From the NCBI RefSeq assembly GCF_003351785.1, contig NZ_CP031230.1, positions 2,079,001-2,143,000 on the forward strand: a stretch of DNA of 64,000 nt, in the 5' to 3' direction. Position 1 is the stretch's first letter. Each line of letters begins with the position of its first letter. The notes under the pieces were generated by a model. That model was not told where the DNA came from and did not search any database. It was given only the letters and a program-made list of their open reading frames with translations. Origin of the DNA: Sporosarcina sp. PTS2304 (GTDB taxonomy: Bacteria > Bacillota > Bacilli > Bacillales_A > Planococcaceae). Made by a program: the position numbers and the translations under genes. This document shows positions 28,724 through 35,719 of this stretch, in pieces.

Positions 28724-28734
28724 AATTTTCCTCC

Positions 28735-29874
28735 TTAAAGCTGTTGTAACAAAGCTTTCATAATTTTCTCTATTAACCTTGAGGGAATCCCCTCACCGAA
28801 AGATTTTCTTATAAATGTTTCGCTTGCCCATTCTGGTATTGACCAATCGAGCGGTAACGACATAACGATCAAAAGTTCATATATAGTCAAAACTCTTGCA
28901 TCAGAGTATAAATTTTCCCCAGCAATAGATTGATACATTCTTCCAGGATGTACACATGCTAACGAAGACATAACACCATTATTTTGTATTATAGTTCGGC
29001 ACGGCATATCCCATTTTAATCTTCGGTAATGATTATGATGTGCTTTTACGGGAGTACCATCTGCTTTTTGCGGATAATATTTTTCATTATATATAGCAGA
29101 TTTCCCTGTTGGTGTGTGCATCATCCATTCCACCTGTTTCCAAGAATGTTTCGGCGGATAATGCCATTTTGATATTGCAAGTCCAGCTTGGCGTTTTATT
29201 TCGTAATCAGGAAATTTCTCCAAAGTAAACTCGAGTCCCTCTCGAAGTAAGGGATCAAGAGAAGGTAAATCGCCTATTGCTTGGCGAAGAGTAATTTCAG
29301 GCTCTTTCTCAGGAAATTCCCATTTGTAATTTAAATCTTTCCTAACCAACAGGAAAATATTTCTTTCCCTAAGCTGAGGAACACCATAATCTTTTGCCAT
29401 TACAAGAGTTTCATTATTAAAAGTATAATCATTTTCTAATTCTTTCTTGATGTAATCAGGAATCAGATAAATTTCATCACCAAATTTAATCTTAGTAGTT
29501 AATTGCTTAGGTACATTTTCAAGCAATACAAATTCTGGCTTAACCTTTTTTATAACATCTATAGCATAGTAGATAAGTTGGTTTCTCGGGTCGAATTCGA
29601 GGCGCAATCCCGCCTCGCTCATACCTTGACATGGAGGTGTTGCTATTATAAAATCCACTTTTTCCTTGATCGCTTCTTTGACAATCTTCTCTCGAACATT
29701 ATCATCAGTTATGTCCCCGCAAATCATCTCTGTTTCTTTATATACTTCTTGATAAAATCTAGCTCTTTCTTCGTCAATCTCATTTGCTATTTTAATGTCA
29801 ATGCCGAGTTCTCCCATGTAGGCTTCGGCAACCCCAATGTTAGCAAACAGAGAAAGACCATTTAATTTACCCAT
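28735..29874 (-). CDS. DNA (cytosine-5) methyltransferase, second of a pair
   Basis: A 379-residue C5-methyltransferase. Motif I is GLSLFANIGVAEAYM (SAM binding, with N-I-G instead of the usual FxGxG), motif IV is ATPPCQGMS with the catalytic cysteine, motif VI is LLENVP, motif VIII is PQLRERNIFL, and motif X is FGEGIPS. The variable region before motif IX is the target-recognition domain. The ATG at 29874 is preferred (AGGAG 9 nt upstream), with 29880 possible. Its pairing with a related methyltransferase suggests each one modifies one strand of an asymmetric site. Confidence 0.9.
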   Translation of the reverse strand: MGKLNGLSLFANIGVAEAYMGELGIDIKIANEIDEERARFYQEVYKETEMICGDITDDNVREKIVKEAIKEKVDFIIATPPCQGMSEAGLRLEFDPRNQLIYYAIDVIKKVKPEFVLLENVPKQLTTKIKFGDEIYLIPDYIKKELENDYTFNNETLVMAKDYGVPQLRERNIFLLVRKDLNYKWEFPEKEPEITLRQAIGDLPSLDPLLREGLEFTLEKFPDYEIKRQAGLAISKWHYPPKHSWKQVEWMMHTPTGKSAIYNEKYYPQKADGTPVKAHHNHYRRLKWDMPCRTIIQNNGVMSSLACVHPGRMYQSIAGENLYSDARVLTIYELLIVMSLPLDWSIPEWASETFIRKSFGEGIPSRLIEKIMKALLQQL

Positions 29875-29886
29875 TTTCATAATCTC

Positions 29887-31290
29887 CTAGTTTATATTTT
29901 CAAAAACTTTTTTAACAAAAAGAGGAGGAATACCCTCACCGATAACCCTTCTCAAAAAAGCCTCTGATGTATTTTCAGGAACTGACCAATCTTCGGGTAA
30001 ACTCATAATCGTCATAAGTTCATATAAGGTTAATGTTCTTGCATCAGAATATATATTTTCCCCAGCTTTAGTTTCGTATTCTAACCTGCCTGGGTGTACA
30101 TTATTCTGTGAAGAAATTTTCCGATTATCCATCGTGACAGTATAAGCTGCTGTGTTCCAATTCTGTCTTTTATAAGTGTTACGAAATCCTTTCACTGCAC
30201 TACCATCTTCTTTTATAGGATAATAAACTAAATTGTCGAAAGCTGTGCACCCTGTTGGTGTATGTTGCATTGCAACTACTTGTCGTTTTATATGATGTGG
30301 CGGAGTATGCCAATTTGATATTTTTTCAGCAACCTCTTTTCGCTCATAAAAGTGTGGGAACATCTCTAATAATTCGTCTTCGGATACATCTTTAACAAAA
30401 GGATCCATAGTAGGTAAATGACCGATGGCATCATACATCGTGACAATTTTACTATCTTTTTCCGGAAGTATCCATTCTTTATTTTCATTTCCTATTCGGG
30501 TCATTAGAATAATTGCTCGTTCTCTGGTCTGTGGAATAGAATAGTCTTTTGTATCGATAATATACATATTAATCTTATAATTAGCTTCCAACTCGTTTTT
30601 TAGATAATTTGAAATAAGTGTTTTTTTTCCACCTATCTCGATAGACGTACTCAAAAACAACGGGACATTTTCTAAAAAAACATATCTTGGTTTTATCTTC
30701 TTAATTACATCAACAACTGGACATATTAATTTATTTCGTTCATCGTTTTCTACTTGTCGCCCTACTGTACTCATCCCCTGGCATGGTGGTGTTGCCATGA
30801 CAATATCCACATTATTATTAAGACTCTCTTCAACAATTTCATCGAAAACTTTTTGCTGTGTAATATCTCCACAAATCATATGAGTATCAGGGTAGATGTT
30901 CGAATATAATTTTGCTCTCCTTTCAACAAGCTCATTAGCAACAACAACATCTACTCCTATCGACTCAAAATAAGCCTCTGCGACCCCTATATTAGAAAAT
31001 AAAGATAAAACCTTTCCGCCATTTTTCTGTTCTTCATTTAGCGTAGGTTCTTTTGAGGTTTTTTCAATATATTCAAAATATAGCTTTACAGCTTTTTTTA
31101 TCTGCGATCGTACAGAACAAGATAACTGTTGATAAGTTTCTTCTTGCTCTAATCTAAATTGGTAAACTTTATCGTTAAACCATGGCAACATTTTATCAGC
31201 TCTTTTTACTCGCGAGACAGTATTACTGATAGTAGCCTTCGAATAGTTTGTATGGGCAGTTAACCAATCCTTAAAAACTTCTAAATTCAT
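29887..31290 (-). CDS. DNA (cytosine-5) methyltransferase with N-terminal extension, first of a pair
   Basis: A 467-residue protein. Residues ~1-100 form a helical extension (TNYSKATISNTVSRVKRADK ... SQIKKAVKLYFEYIEK) resembling the core-binding domain of tyrosine recombinases. The methyltransferase follows: VLSLFSNIGVAEAYF (motif I, same N-I-G variant as its partner), ATPPCQGMS (motif IV, catalytic Cys), FLENVP (VI), QTRERAIIL (VIII), GEGIPP (X). The ATG at 31290 has AGAGGTGAG at ideal spacing; the frame extends to 31341 but would begin inside the promoter. It is the first gene of the R-M operon, under the promoter at 31332-31360. Confidence 0.9.
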   Translation of the reverse strand: MNLEVFKDWLTAHTNYSKATISNTVSRVKRADKMLPWFNDKVYQFRLEQEETYQQLSCSVRSQIKKAVKLYFEYIEKTSKEPTLNEEQKNGGKVLSLFSNIGVAEAYFESIGVDVVVANELVERRAKLYSNIYPDTHMICGDITQQKVFDEIVEESLNNNVDIVMATPPCQGMSTVGRQVENDERNKLICPVVDVIKKIKPRYVFLENVPLFLSTSIEIGGKKTLISNYLKNELEANYKINMYIIDTKDYSIPQTRERAIILMTRIGNENKEWILPEKDSKIVTMYDAIGHLPTMDPFVKDVSEDELLEMFPHFYERKEVAEKISNWHTPPHHIKRQVVAMQHTPTGCTAFDNLVYYPIKEDGSAVKGFRNTYKRQNWNTAAYTVTMDNRKISSQNNVHPGRLEYETKAGENIYSDARTLTLYELMTIMSLPEDWSVPENTSEAFLRRVIGEGIPPLFVKKVFENIN

Positions 31291-31331
31291 TCTCTCACCT
31301 CTTAAAAAAATAAACCTTTGGACCTTACAAG

Positions 31332-31360
31332 ATTGTAACACGTCAAAATAACGGCGTCAA
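31332..31360 (-). promoter_or_regulatory. Promoter of the LlaJI-like R-M operon
   Basis: On the minus strand, TTGACG (31360-31355) is followed after exactly 17 bp by TACAAT (31337-31332), a near-consensus sigma-A promoter. Transcription would begin near 31325, about 35 nt before the methyltransferase start codon. The -35 box overlaps a GCGTC/GACGC site in the inverted repeat at 31346-31379. Confidence 0.8.
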
Positions 31361-31379
31361 TTACTTGACGCCGTTATTT
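31346..31379. promoter_or_regulatory. Inverted repeat with two GACGC sites in the R-M promoter
   Basis: AAATAACGGCGTCAA (31346-31360) and TTGACGCCGTTATTT (31365-31379) are a perfect 15-bp inverted repeat around TTAC. The arms carry GCGTC (31354-31358) and GACGC (31367-31371), two head-to-head copies of the LlaJI recognition sequence. The arm nearer the gene contains the -35 hexamer, so binding or methylation here should affect transcription. Confidence 0.85.
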
Positions 31380-31566
31380 GATAATTCTAGTTCTCATATT
31401 TTTAACTACTTTCGATCGCTTTCTTAATCAAGATAAAGTTTTTGAATTGTGTAATAAGAATTAAAACAGTTTTATGAATTGCTTATTAGTTCACTTTTTT
31501 GCCAAACGGTTAAACTCTTTCCGCAAAACCGCACCTCGTTCTTATACTTTTTCTTCACCCACCACC

Positions 31567-31715
31567 CTATTTTAACTCCAACCAAGCCACACACTCCACA
31601 TGGAACGAGCCACTATGCTTAATGTCTAGTGCTTTTTTATGGGTGAGTACGTCTGCGGGAACATGTCGACTAACGGTGTAGGTATGTGGGAATAGGTCAA
31701 CAACTTTCTTACTTT
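31567..31715 (-). pseudogene. Remnant of an rlmCD-like 3' end (internal att-like scar)
   Basis: On the minus strand the frame reads KKVVDLFPHT, an unfamiliar stretch, then SFHVECVAWLELK and TAG at 31567. RlmCD in this window ends VQPVDMFPHSSHVECVALIELK, so both halves match the rlmCD C-terminus. The fragment is in the same orientation as rlmCD and diverged from it, and it borders the stop codon of the gene at 31728. It appears to be a leftover target end from an older integration. Confidence 0.65.
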
Positions 31716-31727
31716 GTATAAAACGTA

Positions 31728-32630
31728 TTAAAAAGGAAGATTTTCATTCTCTGTTTTATTTTCTTGAGCCCTGCTAGATATATATTTTACGTAAGCTAGT
31801 AGTTTGTCTATAAAATAAATTGCTTCATCATAACTTATTTCACTAATATTGAAGTTACCATGTCGGATATCTTTATATCTATTATGGAACATGTTCCATA
31901 ATATGATGCCATCTTTTACTATAAATGACTGACCCCATTTTTCTGGATTTTCTCTCATCAATCTATCTGCGTTGTCGATATCAATTGTTCCTGTTAAATG
32001 TGTCAATAAAGATTCCATAGCAGATAAACAATCTCGAATAGCATCTTTTCTTGCTCTTAGTTCCCCAGCTCTAACAAGTTGTTTCTGCGCCTGTCTAATG
32101 TGATCAGCAGTCTGCCTACTAATTTGTTCTGTACTGATAATTACATCAGTTATATTCGTAGCTAAACAAATGTTGGAATTCACGGTAACCCATGGTTTAT
32201 TTGAATCGCCAGTTAATTTGTAGCCAAAGTCATGATCCTCAAATATCTCGTTCAATTCATTTAAAAAAATTTCATCCATATTACTTAACTCCAAAACAGC
32301 ATCCATGAACTTATGGAAATGTATATCTTCAAATTCTTCAAATAAATTTATAAAATCTCGAGTTAAATAATCATATCCCCAATTATTTGTGTTTCTACTG
32401 TTTGTATGTAATGAAACTATGTCACACATATTCTTTAGCGTACCATCTACATTTAAACCCGGCTTTGCTTTTCGTATCGCGTACAGCCGCCTAGGTAACG
32501 TTTGTGAAATAGCCCTTAAAAGTTCTTTGGAAACAGTTGACATCAAATACTCTTCGTTTGAATAGGATTTATAATCTGGAAATAATTCTTTAAATTTTAC
32601 AATCAAAATAATCACCATTTTCTCAATCAA
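31728..32630 (-). CDS. HEPN-like/AbiJ-type protein, candidate abortive-infection effector
   Basis: A 300-residue protein. The C-terminal half is helical, with RDCLSAMESLLTHLTG and then HNRYKDIRHGN, which fits the R-x(4-6)-H motif of HEPN ribonucleases (R-YKDIR-H). The N-terminal half (SYSNEEYLMSTVSKELLRAI, YDYLTRDFINLFEE) resembles the N-terminal domains found in Abi-type proteins. It overlaps the end of the preceding gene by 8 bp. The start is uncertain: the codon at 32630 has no clear RBS, and a TTG a few codons downstream has GGTGAT upstream. Phage-triggered RNA cleavage is an inference from the motif. Confidence 0.6.
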   Translation of the reverse strand: MIEKMVIILIVKFKELFPDYKSYSNEEYLMSTVSKELLRAISQTLPRRLYAIRKAKPGLNVDGTLKNMCDIVSLHTNSRNTNNWGYDYLTRDFINLFEEFEDIHFHKFMDAVLELSNMDEIFLNELNEIFEDHDFGYKLTGDSNKPWVTVNSNICLATNITDVIISTEQISRQTADHIRQAQKQLVRAGELRARKDAIRDCLSAMESLLTHLTGTIDIDNADRLMRENPEKWGQSFIVKDGIILWNMFHNRYKDIRHGNFNISEISYDEAIYFIDKLLAYVKYISSRAQENKTENENLPF

Positions 32631-33129
32631 TTCTTATTACTTTATCAACAAACTCTTCGAATTTATCAGGATTATAATTTGGTTCATGCAGGGATAAGAA
32701 TATTATTTTTTTGCTCTTTTGACGTAAAGTAAGTTGTTTTAGCATTTCTATCTCATCTATATTTTCAGTAACACTTTGAATGGGCCAGATAATCATAAAA
32801 TCAAACTCAGACTTATCATACTTATAAGTAAGTCCTTTTGTCGTTAAGTTATTAAAGTAAATTGTCAAATTTGAAAGCCGCATAGGTTCGCCATAAACCT
32901 TGGGGACTTTTACATCATACAATTCCGCCCAATCAAAAAAGTTCTTCATTCCATCTGCCGTTGTATGTAATAAATGAATTACCCCCTTTGAATTACCCTT
33001 TCTATTAAGTGCTCTTAAAATTAATCTGTGCTTTTCCTTTTCTGCAACTCCTCTTAATAAGAGTGTTTTTTCATTTGGATTATCTATAAAACTAACAATC
33101 CGTTCATACGATTTCTTCATATCCGTCAT
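32623..33129 (-). CDS. Uncharacterised partner of the HEPN-like gene
   Basis: A 168-residue soluble alpha/beta protein. Alternating strands and helices (TLLLRGVAEKEKHRLIL, GVIHLLHTTADGMKNFFDWA, FDFMIIWPIQS, SKKIIFLSLHEP) suggest a Rossmann- or P-loop-like core, but no Walker A or catalytic signature is present. It precedes and overlaps the HEPN-like gene by 8 bp, so the two are coupled. It could be the antitoxin, sensor or regulator of that protein. I do not recognise its family. Confidence 0.6.
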   Translation of the reverse strand: MTDMKKSYERIVSFIDNPNEKTLLLRGVAEKEKHRLILRALNRKGNSKGVIHLLHTTADGMKNFFDWAELYDVKVPKVYGEPMRLSNLTIYFNNLTTKGLTYKYDKSEFDFMIIWPIQSVTENIDEIEMLKQLTLRQKSKKIIFLSLHEPNYNPDKFEEFVDKVIRID

Positions 33130-33347
33130 CCGATATCACTCCCCTTTACACTATTCTATATGGACATGAATCTTCGGTCAATTTAACATAAACAAAAGCC
33201 CATGCCATATTTGACATGAGCCCATTACAAATTTATTTTATACTTCTTTTTCAATTTCAATCGTAAGCCCCCAATCAAACAACTCATTCTCAAACCCAGT
33301 ATCTCCTTGGTACGATGATCGTATCAATTTTAGGAGGTGCTTTTCAC

Positions 33348-33536
33348 ATGTCACGCGAAAAATTAACAATTGTCCCCGTCACACTCCAACCTGTTCATAA
33401 AGATGGATTCCCCACCGCTACTACGACCACCTTTGGTAGGTGTACAATCAAAACAAGCTCCGCTGAAATTTCCTTTTATAACGGACTGGAAGAGCGCATC
33501 ATCCAAACGGTATTGAAGGAGTTGAAGCATCTATGA
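33348..33536 (+). CDS. tnpA: IS66 accessory protein TnpA
   Basis: A 62-residue protein starting at the ATG at 33348 with AGGAGGTG upstream. The pattern CTIKTSSAEISFYNGLEERIIQTVLKEL is typical of the IS66 first ORF, which ends in a short DNA-binding-like helix. The stop overlaps the tnpB start by 4 bp. Confidence 0.75.
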   Translation: MSREKLTIVPVTLQPVHKDGFPTATTTTFGRCTIKTSSAEISFYNGLEERIIQTVLKELKHL

Positions 33537-33886
33537 AGCAGGATTACACAAGTGTTGAAAACATCTACATCGTTTGTGGAAAGACTGATATGCGCAAAGG
33601 AATGGACGGGCTTGCCACGCTGATACAAGACTCATTTGAACTGGATCCCTACAGCGATTCTATTTTTCTATTCGCTGGGAGAAGTAAGGATCGGTATAAA
33701 TGCTTGTATTTTGATGGAGATGGCTTCGCCATGTTATATAAACGATTAGATAGCGGAAAATTACAATGGCCAAGAAACGAACGAGAAGTTCGGAACCTGT
33801 CTCAACAGGAGCTTCGCTGGCTATTAGAGGGATTATCTATTCAACAGCCAAAAGCTATTCGTTCTTCACCAAAAGGAATTTTTTAA
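33533..33886 (+). CDS. tnpB: IS66 accessory protein TnpB
   Basis: A 117-residue IS66 Orf2 protein with the family hallmarks IYIVCGKTDMRKGMDGL, IFLFAGRSKDRYKCLYFDGDGFAMLYKRLDSG and LSQQELRWLLEGLSI. It is required for transposition of IS66-type elements, though its mechanism is unclear. The gene is intact and full length. Confidence 0.92.
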   Translation: MKQDYTSVENIYIVCGKTDMRKGMDGLATLIQDSFELDPYSDSIFLFAGRSKDRYKCLYFDGDGFAMLYKRLDSGKLQWPRNEREVRNLSQQELRWLLEGLSIQQPKAIRSSPKGIF

Positions 33887-33959
33887 TTTTCATCTTTCCT
33901 TCTCGATTCGAACTCGCTATACTAATAAAAATGGAATCGAACGGAAAGTGGTGAATGAG

Positions 33960-35533
33960 ATGTCAAAGGCTTCTACTTCAAACAAGAAACAATTAGAGAA
34001 AGTCATTCAACTGTTAGAAGAGCAATTGGCTCATTCCAATCAGCAGAACGAAAAGCAGTCTAAACAAATCGAACTGCTCACGCAACAGGTGCAACATTTA
34101 ACCAAGATGTTATTCGGCTCTAAAACAGAGAAGTCAAAGTACTAGACACCCGGTGGTCAAGGATCGTTGTTTGACGATGATTCTTCTTTTACAGAACCTG
34201 AGCACACAGAAGAACAAAGCCAACAGACCATTTCTTATACTGTTGTTCGAAAAAAGTCGAAGAAAAAGAGAAACGATTCTTTGCGTGATGATGTGGCAGT
34301 AGAGGTGATCCATCATCATCCTGAAAATACATTATGTGAGTGTTGCCAACATCAAATGATGGAAATCGGAAGTAAAGTAGCTCGTGAAGAAGCGAAATCT
34401 ATTCCAGCCAGCATGGTGAAAGTGCAACATGTAGAGCATACATATGAGTGCAAGGAATGTAAACGTGACGTATCCCGCCCTACGCAAATGAAACGAGGAA
34501 AAACCCCCTATTCGGCAATCCAACGGAGTCTTGCGGGTCCAAGTGTACTCGCTAAAGTGATATATGATAAATTCGTGCAATATCTACCCCTCTACCGTCA
34601 GGTAAAGGAATGGGTTCGTCATGGCTTGAAGACGAATGATAAGAATCTATCGAATTGGGTCATTCGTGTGGCAGAAGATTGGCTGTCACCAGTTTATAAT
34701 CGATTGAAAGAATGGATGATGATAAAAAACGTTCTACATGTCGATGAAACATATGCTCAGATTATCCTTCGTTCCGATGGAAAGTCAGGTCAAGCCAACA
34801 CCTATAATTGGGTGTACCGTACGGTGCCGAGTCAGGGATCGATCATCACACTGTTTCAAAGTTCGTTATCTCGTAGTCGATCCGAGTTAGAAAGTTTTAC
34901 TCAAGATTATAAGGGAACCATTGTGTGTGATGGATATTCTGCTTATAAAAACCTGTCAGGCGTAACATTTGCCAACTGCTGGGCGCATGTTCGACGTTAT
35001 TGGTTGAAAGCGGATAGCAAAAATGGCCGAATTGGCGTAGACTTTTGCGATCAACTATACCGGTTGGAGCGGAAGTTTAAACACTTCTCCCCGAGTAAAC
35101 GACGGAAAATGCGGAGAAAATACTCAAAGCCGATTGTCGATGAATTCTTTCAGTGGATAGATGCATCGCCCTTCTTTGGTAAAAGTGCCATCGCGACAGC
35201 AGCCGAGTATACACTGAAAAAAGCGGATGGTTTACGAGCATTCCTGTCTGACGGCCGAATCGAAATCGACAACAATCCTGCTGAAAATGCCATCCGTCCT
35301 AATGTGATCGGTCGAAAAACTGGATGCATTCCGTTAGCGAAGCCGGTGCAAGGGCAAACGCTATTTGTTTAAGTCTCGCAGAGACGGCAAAGAGTAATGG
35401 TATCGACTTCTATGAATATCTAAAGAAATTGCTTACAGATCTGCCAAATCTGGATATCCATCAACATCCTGAAATTTTAGATCAGTATTTACCTTGGTCA
35501 AAGAAAATCCAATCCACGTGTAGCACACCATAA
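33960..35533 (+). pseudogene. tnpC: IS66 transposase TnpC, disrupted by a stop and a frameshift
   Basis: The N-terminal coiled coil and leucine-rich segment (VIQLLEEQLAHSNQQ) run to a TAG at 34143-34145. The same frame resumes at once with TPGGQGSLFDD, so a CAG-to-TAG change is likely. The zinc-finger-like CECCQHQM and CKECKRD region, the DDE core (VLHVDETYAQI, VCDGYSAYKN, IDNNPAENAIRP) follow. Near 35315 a single A appears to be missing from a run of A, shifting the frame; the other frame continues WMHSVSEAGARANAICLSLAETA to 35533. The element cannot make its own transposase. Confidence 0.9.
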
Positions 35534-35536
35534 AAT

Positions 35537-35579
35537 AAGCCGCCTATTCGATTTGAAAAATCGTCATAGACGGCTATTT
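35537..35579. terminator. Hairpin at the IS66 right end
   Basis: AAGCCGCCTATTCGATTT pairs with AAATCG..ATAGACGGCT across a short loop, followed by ATTTG. It lies just beyond the IS66 transposase and could terminate transcription in either direction. Confidence 0.5.
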
Positions 35580-35719
35580 GTCATGCGCGCCTAAACAGGT
35601 GCGTTTTTTATAATTCGGACTTACAATTATGGCGTTTCCCCTTTCTCTCCTTGAGCGAAGGCAAACAAAAAGGCCCACCACCTATTAAGTGATGAGCCGG
35701 GCTTCTTCGATTAATTTGA

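Larger units (their letters stand above)
33263..35624 (+). mobile_element. IS66-family insertion sequence, inactivated
   Basis: About 2.4 kb with the typical three-gene set tnpA, tnpB, tnpC on the plus strand. Candidate ends are GTAAGCCCCC (33263) and the inverted GGACTTAC (35617-35624), which match only over about 8 bp; I found no convincing 8-bp target duplication, so the borders are approximate. The main transposase has two disabling mutations. It lies between the HEPN pair and the ABC-type operon. Confidence 0.7.

Noticed and set aside
25675-31290. BsuMI-type system recognising CTCGAG
   Set aside because: BsuMI also has two methyltransferases but uses three restriction genes, while only two are present here, and the promoter repeat carries GACGC rather than CTCGAG.
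33255-35632. Exact ends and 8-bp duplication for the IS66 element
   Set aside because: Only about 8 bp of the candidate ends match and no direct repeat was found, so the borders are given as approximate.
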